This document shows positions 22,993 through 34,722 of a stretch of 64,000 nucleotides of DNA, in pieces. The position numbers and the translations under genes are program-made. Where the stretch lies: NCBI GenBank assembly GCA_022605405.1, contig JABYQQ010000013.1:186001-250000 (forward strand), in the 5' to 3' direction. Numbering within the stretch: position 1 is the stretch's first letter; each line of letters begins with the position of its first letter. The DNA is from Earliella scabrosa (Eukaryota > Basidiomycota > Agaricomycetes > Polyporales > Polyporaceae). The notes beneath the pieces were generated by a model that ran no database searches, was not told the DNA's origin, and was given only the letters and a program-made list of their open reading frames with translations.

Positions 22993-24223
22993 TCACTGTC
23001 CCGGACCACCAGCGGTTTGCGACATCGCGGCTTGCCCTGCAGCAGTCGCAGCCAGCCTTGACCGTTTCCGCTCCGCCTCTGGTGTTCTGAATTAGTGATA
23101 GACTCTTAGGGAAGGAGACCTAGCAACATACCGGCTTCTTTCTCGCGCTCGATCTCTGCGACAATAGCCTCGATCTGTGCAAGGTCAAGACTCTGCAGCG
23201 AACTTGTGAGCAACATACCGACGCTGCGAAAATGCGGAAACATACGGTGATAACGCCATAGCTCTCCATGACACTGATCTCGATGTTCTTCGCACCAGTT
23301 TGCACGACCTCGAGCAAGCTCTTCACCGTCAGCTTGATCGTGTCATCACGGGACATGTCATCCTTGTGGTTCTTCTCCAAGAATTCGCGCACAGTCTTTG
23401 AAGAGCGACCGATCGCGTTCGCCTGCAAGAGGACATCCATCACGAACAGGTTCATTACGAGCTCTGTACTGTATACTCACCTTCCATGCACTGTAGATCC
23501 CTCCAGGTTCCGTTTGGTACAAGCGGGGTCGCGTGTCATGAGGATCGAAGCCCACAATGAGGGTGGAGATACCGAATGGTCGGACACCACCAGACTGGGT
23601 GTATCTCTACAATTATGGGACATTAGTGACCAGTTTCTATACAAACAACGGTACAACCCACCTGCTGAATACCGGCAATGTGTCTTGTGATGTACTCAAC
23701 CGTGACAGGGTCTTCTACGGTCAAACGATGACTCTGACATTCTATCCGCGCCTTGTCAATGAGTACACGCCCGTCCGCGGTAAGACCTGGATTATGTTAA
23801 CAGTTGCACGGAGTTACACGATGAACACTAGTGGCACACCTGCGAACGCGAGACAAACGTGGTCGTCTAGCATAGCAACCTTGCGCACAGTTCGGGGGTC
23901 TTGCAATTGGAGGACAGACTTCTTCTCTACACCGAGGACTACGACGTCCTTGCCGCGTACACCGACCTAAGAAGCCGGATAAAGAGCAGATACTGCTACA
24001 CATGTCTCGAGCACGTACCGCGCATGTTCCCTTCCGTACTGCCTCCAATGCATACTCCACCTACGATTCTGACGCGATGAATATACAGTCAGGCTCGAAC
24101 ATCCGCATGCTAACCTGGAACAAATGGCCATCAGGCGAGAAGACAGTTAGGGCTGTAAGAGGCTCAGCACTTTGCAATCATAGACGAGCCGGGTTACATA
24201 CCACGATCGTAGGACCTGGACAT
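22993..24223 (-). CDS. PRE6: 20S proteasome alpha subunit (alpha4, PSMA7/Pre6 type)
   Basis: A core-ring subunit of the 20S proteasome. The first exon encodes MSRSYDRA, and the intron joins to [12 protein letters not shown] and then [15 protein letters not shown], the universal alpha-subunit N-terminus. Then come [60 protein letters not shown] and [17 protein letters not shown]. The tail is alanine-rich and ends GGPGQ. Length is about 255 aa over roughly seven exons. Alpha subunits have no catalytic threonine, and none is seen. The paralogue choice (alpha4) rests on [13 protein letters not shown] and the NIE(I)SVME block. The gene is divergent from the C78 peptidase gene with 267 bp between start codons. 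Confidence 0.92.
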
Positions 24224-24490
24224 GACAGCAGAACGCTAGAGGGATACGGGCGGATGGCAGATGAGAGCTACTTCAAGCGTGCACTCAGATCCTCGACGCG
24301 CGTCGGGCTTGCGTCGCCTGTGACGCCGGCACGTGACGGCATCACGCTCGTAATGAGACGCGACGTTGAGCGCTTGATGTTCTAACTTCAGCTCCACAAC
24401 CTCCTACGAACATTGCAGCACAATCCGCGACACCCACCCTGCGCCTACTTCCTACGACGTGTGTAGACAGTCGCAAAGATATTGTCCCGG
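24224..24490. promoter_or_regulatory. Divergent promoter, proteasome subunit / C78 peptidase
   Basis: Only 267 bp separate the two start codons, so both promoters and leaders must fit here. Shared control of a proteasome subunit and a ubiquitin-chain protease is possible but is inference. I could not see a clear PACE-type proteasome element. Confidence 0.4.
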
Positions 24491-26495
24491 ATGCCAACGG
24501 TAACTAGTCCCACCCCAGACGATGACGACATCGAATTCGTTGCACATAGTCACCCGTATGCGATCACCGCTTCATATTGGTACCGTGATAGTGCCTCACG
24601 GATCGAACAGGAACAAGTTCTTGTGTCAAGTATGCTATGTGGATCTGACCTCTCTGACCATACCTCAACGCGAGTTCCACTATGACAATCACTTCTCGGA
24701 CGAACCACAAGGCAAGTGTGGCGTTCTCGCTCAGCGGTACTCATGAACTTTGCTGATTCATCCTTTAGCATCCGGATCCAGTTTGTCAGGAGGTGCTATT
24801 GGTAAACACAAATCACCAAACAAGAAGTCTGCTCTCAAACCACCCTCCGGTTCCGGTGCCAAACCCCGATCTGGACTGAAGCCCCCATCCTTTCGTAAAC
24901 CCACGCACGATGAACAGAATGTCTTCTGGCATTCGTCGCAAACCTCTGAACCCCCGCCAAACTTCACTCCTGGTAGTCCACCCCTTTGTTCGGCCTGCGA
25001 GTTCTGAACTGACTACGCTTTTCCTTGTAGGGTTGATACCTGTACTCAAGAAAGCCCTCCTCAGATCATACGAGAAGGGCATCACGGAGCGTGCATGGCT
25101 CGCATTTGAACAAGCCGTGCATATACACGGAGAATACTGGGATTCAACTTGGGGTTGCGGGTATGAATAGGCATTGCATCCTTCGCTGAATGACGCTCAC
25201 GAGACTCGTGGCAGGTATCGCAACTACTTGATGGCGTGTGCTGCCCTCATGGATCAGCAGCAGCAGCCGATGTATTTTCCTCTGCTAGACGCACCTGTTG
25301 CACCAGGTATACGCAATCTTCAGATCCTGATCGAAAGAGCATGGAAGGACGGTGTGTTGTAAAACACATTACTATCACAATGGATCGCGTCTGAGCTCTC
25401 AGAATAGGCTACGACCAGGAGGGCGCCGAGCAGTTGAGACACAAGCTCGTAGACACCACTAAATGGATCGGTACCGCAGGTCAGTTATTCCTCAACACTT
25501 GTGCTCTCCTCACGCAATGAATGCGTCGCGTCAGAGCTATACGTCGCTTTCACATACCGTGGCATACCGTCAGTCACCCCAGTTATGCTTGCCCACGCTC
25601 CAGGCTAACCTTATTCAATAGCGCCCGGTTGGTGGACTTTGAACTTGCGCGAGGTGCGTCCTATAAACACAGGTAAGGCCGACAATCCCCTGAACCGAAG
25701 CACTCAAACAGGGGTCGAACCTCTACTCAACTGGATCCTGAATTATTTCTCTGGTGGTGATCCACGACCCAAGAACACGACCGTTAGTGAAGCCCTGCGC
25801 GCAGCTCGTCCGGTTGTCGTGACGGACAAGCTGCCTATCGTTCTGCAACACGAAGGGCATTCGCGAACTATCGTCGGTTGCGAGCAGGTCAAAGGCGGTG
25901 CACTCAATCTGCTCACTTTTGATCCGTCAAAGTGAGCTACTCGTCGTACTTGTCTCTCAAGTATTCTTACATGTGTGCGAAGGAGCAAGCAAATCTCTGT
26001 GAAGGTCCGGCAGGCAGGGCTGAAGTACCACAACCCTTCACGACCAGACGACGCCGGCCCGTCGAAGCCAGGGAAGGTGCTCCATCACATCATACACCCA
26101 GTAGAGACCGTCAAGGCCCACAAGCGCAAGTCGCCAGACCGTCAAGCCGAACCTTCGAAGCGCAAACGCGTGAGTGACAAGGCTGTCGACAAGGACGACG
26201 TCATCGAAATCTCGGACGATGAGGATACCAACGACGTTGTGCCCGTGCGCACGGCGCAACCCGAACGCGCCGCGTCTGACGTGCTCAATCCGCACGAGGT
26301 CCTGAAGTGCTTTCGCATAGAGCCTAAGACCTTGAGGTGAGCAACCACCACTCGCTACCCGGCTATCAACAAGATCTCAATATGACCTCCAGCCACAAGA
26401 AGAAATATCAGATTCTGTGGTTTCCGCTTGAAGAGCCGCTGAGTGAGGAGGCCAGACGAAGAAGAAAGGTGGTTACCAGCGACAAGTTTTGCTAG
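24491..26495 (+). CDS. ZUP1: ZUP1-like C78 cysteine peptidase (ubiquitin chain protease)
   Basis: Eleven exons: 24491-24557, 24612-24711, 24769-24972, 25031-25160, 25215-25351, 25408-25479, 25535-25568, 25622-25653, 25712-25931, 25983-26336, 26393-26495. A C2H2 finger opens the protein (LCQVCYVDLTSLTIPQREFH, then YDNHF). A Lys/Pro-rich linker follows, then the peptidase: STWGCGYRNYLMACAALMDQ with the catalytic Cys, LQHEGHSRTIVGCE with the His, and LLTFDPS with the Asp. Known family role: human ZUP1 and fission yeast Mug105 cut K63-linked ubiquitin chains, in genome stability. The basic C-terminal part contains VIEISDDED, which looks like a SUMO-interacting motif. The intron after 24711 begins with GC instead of GT. 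Confidence 0.88.
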
Positions 26496-26776
26496 CACGC
26501 AGCCACTGCGTCCATCGCGATGAGTCTTGCCCCGTTACCTAAGCCACTCTAGTATATGTATAGTTCAGTTCTTTTGGTGTTGCGATAGTCTCGCGTTCTG
26601 ATTGGACACAAATGCGAACCTATTGATACATGCAGAGAGAGCTACGAAAAGTCACAGATATGCACAACAAGGAAAACAAATCGACACGGTCACGCTGAAT
26701 AGGTAGTCAACTAGCTGCTCGATACCGCCACTATGAAAAATCTCCTGCTCACCTGGCAACGAGTTGTCAGCTATCT

Positions 26777-28145
26777 TCACGCTGAGGCCATAACAATATC
26801 TGCAGGGGCTTCCGAATCAACAGCCATGGGTTCTTGCGATGGTGCTGTTGCACCAGACAGCGGCATGATCTCCAGTCCCGCCACAGCAGACCGTAACGCA
26901 CGTTCCCAAGCCTGCTCCACCATGTACCCGCCCGCTCGCATGATCCCCTCGCGGTCGCGGCGCACGGCCTCGCTGACCGGGTCGTGGTAGGTCTCACGCA
27001 TCTTGAACATGTCGTCGTATGTGTAGTAATCGTCTTGAAGTGGCACATGGGGCACGTCCGGTATGACGGTGCTCTGCGCGGCGCGTGAGCGGAGTAAGCG
27101 GGCGCTGCTCTGGTTGAACGATGCTGTGGAGGACGACGCAGCACGCGCAGATGCACGACGCTGCGCCTCGAGACGAGACTTTGCGACTAGCCGGGCAGCG
27201 TCTTTGTCGGACGTCTCGAGCTTGTCGATGATGGCCTGCTTGCCCTTTTCGCGCTCTTCGCGCTCTTCTTGCTCCAAGCGACGGAGCTCCTGTGCGCGCA
27301 ACTCGCGTTCTTGGCGTTCGAGCTCTTCTTGTTCTTGTAAATAACGCTGGTACTCTTCTTCGCGCTTGATGTTCAGCTCGATGAGAGCGGCGTTCTCTAT
27401 CCGGTACTGCGCTATCCGGGCCTCGGTCTCGGCGACGTCAATGTCGTTGATGAGATTGAATGCTGGTGAGATTGTGAGTCCGAGGCATTGAAAGTTTGCC
27501 ATCTGCCACTAACCAATTTCTTCGACCCATTCAAGGTAGTCATTATATGAGCGGAGGTCAGGGAAGTCCTCTCGCCTCTTGTTGAACCTACACTACTGTC
27601 AACCCCGAGCGCTGGGCGACATAGGACACAAGCACGCACTCTTTCGCTATCCTCCGTCGTATTGCGACCTCCTTCTCGACTGTGAGATCCTCAAACGTCT
27701 GAGGCGTGAATGCGAGCTTGCGGAGGATCTTGTTGCATATTGGACAAGGTGCAGGGCCAAGGGTGAAGAGACGGTCAATACACGATTCGCACCTGTAGCC
27801 TGGCTTGAGTAAAATATTCATGACATTGAAAGTGAGGGGCACATTTTGTGATAGCATGCGCTGACCAACAGTCGCAGCTTGGGGTTCAAGTACCTGTCGG
27901 ACTTGCATACGGGACACTGGTCGTCCATGGACTGTACGACAATCATGACGGAACTAGGGCAGCTGAGCAAGGGTAGTACATACAAAGTATTCCGATGTCC
28001 GTCCCGAAGGATCCTTAACTCCCCCGCCATAGATGGTGCCCGAGGTGCTTTGGATTTGCGGTGTACTTGTGCGAGTGCTGGTGGCTGTAGACGGCCCAGA
28101 CTTCCTGACGGTGGTTCCTCGAAGCCAGTTGTTCCTTTGCGCCAT
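26777..28145 (-). CDS. tfb3: TFIIH/CAK assembly subunit Tfb3 (MAT1)
   Basis: Stabilises the CDK7-cyclin H kinase and anchors it to TFIIH for transcription and repair. The first exon (28145-27983) encodes a Ser/Thr-rich lead, MAQRNNWLRGTT onward. Then comes a C3HC4 RING: DDQCPVCKSDRYLNPKLRLL, CYHKMCESCIDRLF and PCPICNKILRKL. The family block FEDLTVEKEVAIRRRIAKEF, NKRREDFPDLRSYNDYLEWV and EEIAFNLINDIDV follows, then a long coiled coil (about residues 170-260) rich in Glu and Arg, and an acidic tail ending DIVMASA. Introns separate the two halves of the RING. The N-terminal extension before the RING (about 55 aa) is longer than in yeast or human. Confidence 0.93.
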
Positions 28146-28717
28146 GGGACATATACTACTGCGTGGTGTGAGACAGCAACAAAGGAACAGGATATGTGTG
28201 CGAGTGTCGAGCTGTGTCGAGAGGAAGTCTTGCAACGGACTGAGACTGCCAATGTGCCATCGCGTGGACGAGCGTCCGGATGCCGGACCGATGGAGCCAA
28301 CTCAGCACCAGCGCCAGTGCCCTTCATTATGCAACCACCATCGTTAGCACTCTTTCAACCTCGAAAAGAAGGTTTCCCTGCGATCCAGCCACCTTCGACA
28401 CGTATTAGGAGGTTCTAGGACACAACACCATTTCATCCCTCTAATGACAGGTCTCTACAGCCCTCTCGTCAGCGTGGCGAGCGGTACAGTCAGCGGAGTA
28501 ATTCACATCTCGTAAGCTCCATCCAGTGCTATATAGATCCCGTGTTTACCAGGACTTGCCTTCGAAGTACGCCAGACTCCCAGTAGTCGATTCCTTCACC
28601 GTGGCTAACTTTCGACAGGTCCTGCTTCTCGCCATCTCTGTTGTGTCAGCAGTCATCCTGTTGCGCTCCCAAGCTTTCGTCTCTCGCGTTCTCGCATCGT
28701 TATCACTTCGTACCATC
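28146..28717. other. Divergent region upstream of Tfb3 and the extradiol dioxygenase
   Basis: 572 bp. A TATATAG at 28530-28536 lies about 185 bp before the dioxygenase ATG. The dioxygenase frame is open from 28526 to the ATG and encodes a hydrophobic stretch, but it has no ATG of its own. Confidence 0.4.
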
Positions 28718-29942
28718 ATGACCGGTGCCACGGATGGGACAGCCCCGCCTATCCCAAAGACACAAGCGGAATGGCGGAAAGCACTCGACGAGCTTCCCGC
28801 TACCCCCGAGAAGATCCCCGCGTTCTTCTTCGGCCACGGCTCTCCTATGCTCGCCTTTCCTGAAGACGAGCTCCGGGGCGGCATGGACTCAATGAAGGAC
28901 ATGGGTCCGAAAGGCCCGCTCGCCACCTTCCTGAAGGATTTCGGTCCTGCTTTGCTATCTAAGTACAAACCCAAGGGCATCGTGGTCTTCAGCGCCCACT
29001 GGGAAACCAGCGGAGAGCGCCTCGGTATGTCTTCCATGTCGTACACCTCTCCGTTAATTGAACTCTGAACCGTCCTCGTGCAGTGACTGATTATGGAGAC
29101 GAGAACCCGCTCCTGATGGACTACTTTGGCTTCCAAAGGTCACTGTATCAGCTGAAGTTCAAGTCGCGCGGAGATTCCGCCTTGTCTCAGCGCGTCGTGC
29201 AGCTATTCAAAGACGTAAGCTTAGAGTTTCATGTCCGAGCTTGCTAAGATGAGATCATCACGGTTCTCACGAGCGTTACTTAGGCTGGTTATCTCGCCCG
29301 CACTACGTCCAAGCTCGAGGCCCGCGGAGAAGATGGGCGCGGGTTCAGCGGTCCTGGGCTGGATCACGGTGTCTTCGTTCCCTTCAGACTCATGTTTGGG
29401 GAAGAGTTCATGGACGTGCCCATCGTTGAGGTGTCCATGGACTCAAGTTTGGATCCGCGAAAGAATTGGGCGCTGGGCGCAGTCGTGGAGCCATTGAGGT
29501 GGGTTGACAGACTGCCGCTGCGGAAGCTTCTCTGCTGATATCCTCCGACGTAGACGGGAAGGAATCCTTGTTCTCGCCGGCGGCCTTCTGATACACAACC
29601 TACGGGACTTTTCAGCATTCTCGGAAGCGCACGCCAACAGCTTGGTGAAGCAGTTCAATCAAGCGATCCTGGATGCAGTGACAATTCAAGACGTACGTGT
29701 CTGATTCTTCTCGCGCCGATGACTCATATGGCTGGTGGACTGACTGTCCGTTTCAGCCTGCCGCGAGGAAAGAAGCCATGCTGAATCTCGTGAAGCACCG
29801 AGGGTTCCGAGCTGCGCATCCACGCGCCGATCATTTCATTCCGCTGTATATTGGTGCAGGAGCTGGAGGTGCGAATGCGGAAGCGAAGGTGCTGGCTGCA
29901 ATTCACGGGGCCTCGACCTTCGTGTTCGACCCATGTGCATGA
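28718..29942 (+). CDS. LigB/DODA-type extradiol ring-cleavage dioxygenase
   Basis: Five exons; introns follow GERL, FKD, EPLR and IQD. The fold is that of class III extradiol dioxygenases (plant and bacterial 4,5-DOPA dioxygenase relatives). Candidate metal histidines lie in PAFFFGHGSPMLAF, IVVFSAHWETSG, GLDHGVFVPF and LVLAGGLLIHNLRDF. The conserved block YQLKFKSRGD is present. Family role: non-heme, metal-dependent opening of catecholic rings. The true substrate is unknown; many fungal members are uncharacterised. Length from ATG 28718 is about 300 aa, normal for the family with a small extra N-terminus. An in-frame hydrophobic segment upstream has no ATG and lies at a TATA-like site, so I excluded it. 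Confidence 0.85.
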
Positions 29943-30700
29943 ACATGCACATGCGATGAGTTCCGGACCGTGGTTGAATATTATTTGCTGTATCTATAGA
30001 CACGAATGGCCACTAATGCGCGATGGATGCGGCGGCCGTGTGTCTTGTATGTGACGACGAATTGCGGCAATGCCGATCAGCGACCGCGGGAATGACAGCA
30101 CAAATTTCTGGTGTGGCTGGCGTTGGATGAGAGTCTGTAGGAAGGGACAGCCGGCGGCGCGGGAGCGCCCAGAGTCGAGTAGTGGGTCGATCGAACACGT
30201 GGGAAGAGGGCCACGTGGCGTTGTCGAATCGGAGGAGGCGATCGCGTCGGTGGTTTCAGCAGCCACTGTCTCCGCTGAACGCTCAAGTTCGAGATCCCGA
30301 CTGTATTCTAAGTACTCAGCTCCTCTCCGCTTCCAGCTCGCGCAGAGCGCAGTGTCCCTCCCAGCGACGCTCAAAGGTCCGCTTCATCTTCTTCCCCTCG
30401 CATCGCCTGCGCCCCTCATCACCTCCGTGTCCCAGACATCCTCATAGCCCTTTGATCCCATCGCTGTTGGACGGACTTGTGAAGCCAACGGTCCCACCAT
30501 CGGTCTTTCCTAGCCAGCGCAGCCGAATGTATTGAGCACCACCTTGTAGCCCTGTCCAACCAGTCTCTAATTATTGTCAAGGTGAGCACGCTCTCCCGCA
30601 CGTGTCGTGCGGAGATTCTTCTTCAGCTGTCGGACTGACAGCTCGTTGTCCCAGCCGCCAGACCTACGGGCGAGCAGGCGTTTACTGCAACTCTTCATTA
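29943..30700. other. Leader and promoter region of the PKA gene
   Basis: 758 bp, no coding gene seen. A donor-like AAGGTGAGCA at about 30579-30588 and acceptors near 30626 and 30654 suggest a spliced 5' UTR. Pyrimidine-rich tracts lie at about 30370-30430. Confidence 0.35.
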
Positions 30701-32221
30701 ATGGCTTCCAGAAGTATGGAGCTCCCCATCTACCCTGCCTTCCGCTCGACCTCTCTCCCCAGCCATACCTCTCTTGCCCTCTCCACTACTCCCGATTCCA
30801 GTCTCTTCCGCCGAGACTCGGACTGCATGCTCAGCGACGGCCCTATCACGCCGCCTCTATCTCCTGGCCGTAGCGAAGACGGCGACGCGGGCATCATTGT
30901 CGACTCAGAACCCCGCTATAGTGGGCCCGGAACCCAACTCCAGCCTTCAGTACCGCACGCGCACCTCAGAGAGGTGGATGTGAGGCAAGGCCGACGGAGC
31001 CACCAGCACGACGGAATGGATATAGACAACCGGCCCCCTACCACTTCGCCTCGGCCGCCGCAACGGCACTTGGAGGATGAGCAGCCGCATCTAGAGAAGG
31101 GGACGTTGAAGCTGACGGACTTAGAGGTGAAGGGCACGTTAGGTGAGTCTGGTTTGTGGTGACATCACTCTAGAGCATACCGTAATGATGTGTGCCCCAG
31201 GCACCGGCACCTTTGGTCGCGTGCTGCTAGTGCGCCTTCGAGGCTCCTCTTCCCATAGCACGGCGAACTGCTACGCCCTGAAGGTTCTACGGAAGACCGA
31301 GATCGTACGTCTTCGACAGGTCGAGCACGTCAACGCGGAGCGGTACATCCTATCACGCGTCCGCCACCCATTCATTGTCGACCTTTATGCGACCTTCCAG
31401 GACAGCTTGAACGTCTACATGCTGATGTCGTACGTCCCTGGCGGCGAGCTCTTCACCCATCTCCGTCGCGCCAAACGGTTTACCGCGGACGTCACCCGTT
31501 TCTACCTCGCGACCATCATCCTCGCGCTCAAATACCTCCACTCCTTCAACATCATCTACCGTGACCTGAAGCCGGAGAACCTCCTTCTAGATTCGCGTGG
31601 GTACCTCCGCCTCACCGACTTCGGCTTCGCGAAAATTGTAGACGATCGTACGTGGACGTTGTGCGGAACGCCGGAATACCTCGCGCCAGAGATCATCCAG
31701 TCTGACGGTCACGGGAAGGCGGCTGATTGGTGGGCGTGCGGTATTCTCTGTTACGAAATGCTCGTCGGCTACCCGCCTTTCTTCGACGAGACCGCGTATG
31801 GGATCTACGAGAAAATTCTGAAAGGCAAGATCCATTGGCCGAGTCTGGTCGATCCACTCTCGAAGGACATCATCAAGGCCTTCTTGCACCCGGACCGTAG
31901 CAAGCGGTTGGGAAATTTGATTGGGGGTTCGCAAGACGTGTTGGACCACGCCTGGTTCCGCGGCGTCGACTGGGACGCCTTGGAGCGCCGCGAGATTAGG
32001 GTATGTCGATCACCACGCTGCTGTGCCAACGGCCACTGACTCGTGTCTCGTATATTCAGGCACCTATCATCCCACATGTCGCCACCGTGGACGACACACG
32101 CAACTTCTCCCAGCTACCGTTACCTCCCGCGGAGGAGATTCCTGGTCTTATCCGGGAGGAGCGCCCGCCCTCAATACAGCAGCGGTTCGACTCCGTTGCC
32201 TACCAGTTCCTCGAGTTCTAG
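30701..32221 (+). CDS. pka1: cAMP-dependent protein kinase catalytic subunit (PKA, AGC kinase)
   Basis: Exons 30701-31142, 31201-32000 and 32060-32221. A Ser/Pro-rich N-terminal extension of about 140 aa precedes a complete kinase domain: G-loop GTGTFGRVLLV, the ATP lysine in YALKVLRK, the helix C glutamate in NAERYIL, catalytic YRDLKPENLLLD, metal-binding DFGFAK, activation loop WTLCGTPEYLAPEI, and GYPPFFDE. The C-terminal tail ends FDSVAYQFLEF, with the FxxF that closes PKA catalytic subunits. Family role: phosphorylates Arg-Arg-X-Ser/Thr targets downstream of cAMP in growth, morphogenesis and nutrient sensing. The domain order and FxxF end favour PKA over S6K or PKC, whose tails run past the hydrophobic motif. 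The first ATG of the frame was used as start. Confidence 0.93.
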
Positions 32222-33063
32222 TCTGGCCTCTGTACCCATCGCCCATTGTGCAGGTGGCATCTGAAACCCGGTGTTGTCGAGGCGACCACATGGACCCTCC
32301 GCCAAGGGTTTGGGGTGCTCTCTGACAGCGCGCGTACAGGCACCTCCCCACCTCCGCCACCTTGCCTCATTTCCACCTCATGCCGTTCCCTTTCGTTCCT
32401 TCACATAATATCTCTCCTTCTGGTTTCCGTGCTCGTGTCCCTATAGTTTGCGCCATCCACCGCCACAAACCTCACCCACCAGAATCGGACTCTATTCTAC
32501 TCGTTGAAGTCATATCCAGCTCCCCGAGTTGTATCACTTTCGTTCCCATCGCTCCCTCTGCCATCTCGCCGTCTCATCTATCGTCTCCGGCCGCCACTCG
32601 CCGCCACTGCTGTATGATTCTCCTTTGAGGTCGATCGGGCCGCCACTTGTTGCACATGCGCCGTCTGTCCCTCCCACGCTCACTGTCGCTACGTATCGTC
32701 TTTGGGTCGTCGTCCGTAATTCGTGTATATTGCATCGCTCCCGCTTCGGTTCAGGTATAGCTCTCTCTCCGGTACTGTATCCAGGTTTATTGCTGTATTA
32801 TATATTGCTCTTGGCGCATTTGTGCGTCCCGCCGGACGACACGAGCTGTCGTCCCACCCCATTCAGCCACAATCTAAGAGATTCAGAGAGAGGAGGGAAC
32901 GCTCTCGGTCCCGCGCCAATCGGGTGGGGTGGCTGAGTGAGATTGGATCTCGATCGGTCCGCTTGGGTCCGGTACCCAAATTTCCTGTCCGAGCGTCTAC
33001 CTGTGCCCTCTGCGAAACTCAGTGTAAAGCTCTGGTAAAGCTCTCCCCTCTAATTCGTTGGCC
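32222..33063. other. Intergenic, 842 bp, pyrimidine-rich
   Basis: PKA 3' flank and Ssf1 promoter. The + strand is strongly C/T-rich for several hundred bases (about 32330-32800). No supported gene; short frames here have no family features. Confidence 0.4.
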
Positions 33064-34568
33064 ATGGCTCGTCGGCGCAAAAACCGCACACACCTGAAAG
33101 GCGGCGTAGCATCCAATCCAGGATCTGCAGAAGGCGTGCCCAAGTCGTTCGTCATCAAGCATGGGCAGGTCGGCCACTCGCTAACGCAGCTCGTCCGGGA
33201 CGTGCGCAAAGTCATGGAGCCCAACACCGCGAGCCGGCTCAGGGTCAGTCTTTCGCGCCTTCGTCGTGGTGCTGCATGGGGTTGACTCAGACGCAAGTGA
33301 AGGAACGGGCAAGGAACAAGCTGAAGGACTTCCTCATCATGGCGCCTGCGCTCGGCGTGACCCACCTGCTCGCATTCACGCTCACGGACGTCGCGCCGTC
33401 GATGCGCATCGTGCGCCTCTCGGCTGGTCCGACGCTGAGCTTCAGGATAGAGCGGTATAGTCTGGTGAAGGACATCATCCACGCGTCTCGCAGAGCACGG
33501 AGTATGAGCACCGTCGAGTACCTCACTCCACCGTTGGTGAGTCCTTCTCTATCCATTCGCCACTGCTGTCTGGTGTTCATAGTATGTATTCAGCTTGTGC
33601 TTGCATCGTTCCCTCAACCCGGTCCCAACACGCCCCCACACCTGACGCTCATGATGAAGACGTTCCAGTCGCTCTTCCCGCCCCTCTCCCCACACACGCT
33701 CTCCCTCTCCTCCGCCCGACGCGTCGTCCTCATCTCCTACAACGCAGAGCGTGGTACGGTTGACTTCCGACACTACCTCATCACCGTCAAGCCGTACGGC
33801 GTGTCCAAGCGCATCAGGCGCATCCTTGAGGGCGCGACCGCCAAGGGCACCTCGCACTCCGAGTCAGGCATGCTCGACCTCGGGAACGAGAAGGACGTTG
33901 CGGACTTCCTGCTCAGGCGCAAGGGCGAGCCCGGGCCGTCGAGCGACGGGTACGAGAGCGCAGCGTCGTCCGCGTCGAGTGTCGCGGGCGACGATGCGGA
34001 CGCGGTGGACCTTGCGGACGACTATGTGGGACGGAACAACAAGAAGGGGCAGAAGAGGGCTGTGAAGCTGGACGAGATTGGCCCCAGGATGGAGCTCAGG
34101 CTCATCAAGGTCGTGGAGGGCGTTCCGGGCAAGGAGGGAGGCGTGCTCTACCATGAATTTGGTATGTTGGCTTGCAACTGGGCGATTGGTCTCCATGCTC
34201 ACGTACACCCAGTCAAGAAAACGAAAGCGGAGATCAAGGCTCAAAAGGCCGAGCATCAGGCGAAGGAGAAGCTCCGCAAACAGCGAAGAGAGGAACAGGA
34301 GCGTAACGTGGAGCGGAAGAAGAAAGATCAGGAGGCCAAGAAGGGAAAAGGACAAGCTAAAGACCAAGATGAGGACGACAGCGAGGTTGAGGGTGGAGAG
34401 GAGGATTCCGAGATGGAGGATGACTACGATGAAGGCGAAGACGGTGCATGGGACGACGAAGAGGAGATAAGCGAAGTCGAGGAGTCAGCAGATGAAAGCG
34501 AAGAGAGTGAGGGCGAAGAGATCCAACGACCACCGTCTAAAAAGTTGAAGACACGTAGTAAGCGGTGA
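33064..34568 (+). CDS. ssf1: Brix-domain ribosome biogenesis protein Ssf1/Peter Pan
   Basis: Exons 33064-33243, 33291-33536, 33594-34161 and 34213-34568. A nucleolar factor needed for 27S pre-rRNA processing and 60S assembly. The N-terminus MARRRKNRTHLKGG and the block PKSFVIKHGQVGHSLTQLVR, then DVRKVMEPNTASRL, are diagnostic of Ssf1/PPAN. The Brix (sigma70-like) motif follows, with PTLSFRIERYSLVKDI and LSSARRVVLISYN. It ends with GVLYHEF, a basic coiled coil (KKTKAEIKAQKAEHQAKEKL) and a long acidic tail rich in Glu/Asp, and the last residues KKLKTRSKR look like a nuclear signal. The C-terminal acid/base alternation is usual for Brix proteins. Confidence 0.94.
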
Positions 34569-34722
34569 GGGCGGTTCTTGTGTGCATTATTTGTTACATA
34601 TCTTCATCGTGCTCTTCATCGTGCTTACGAGCTATCTCACTTGAAGTCGAAGTTGAGTGCATGATGTGAGTGAGCTGAGTATTAGCGACATTATACAGTG
34701 TATGGTAATGTAGGTGAAGATA

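Noticed and set aside
30070..30535. Overlapping frames upstream of the PKA gene
   Set aside because: Low-complexity Ser/Arg composition in several frames at once, as expected for a GC-rich leader; a 5' UTR intron explains the donor-like site.
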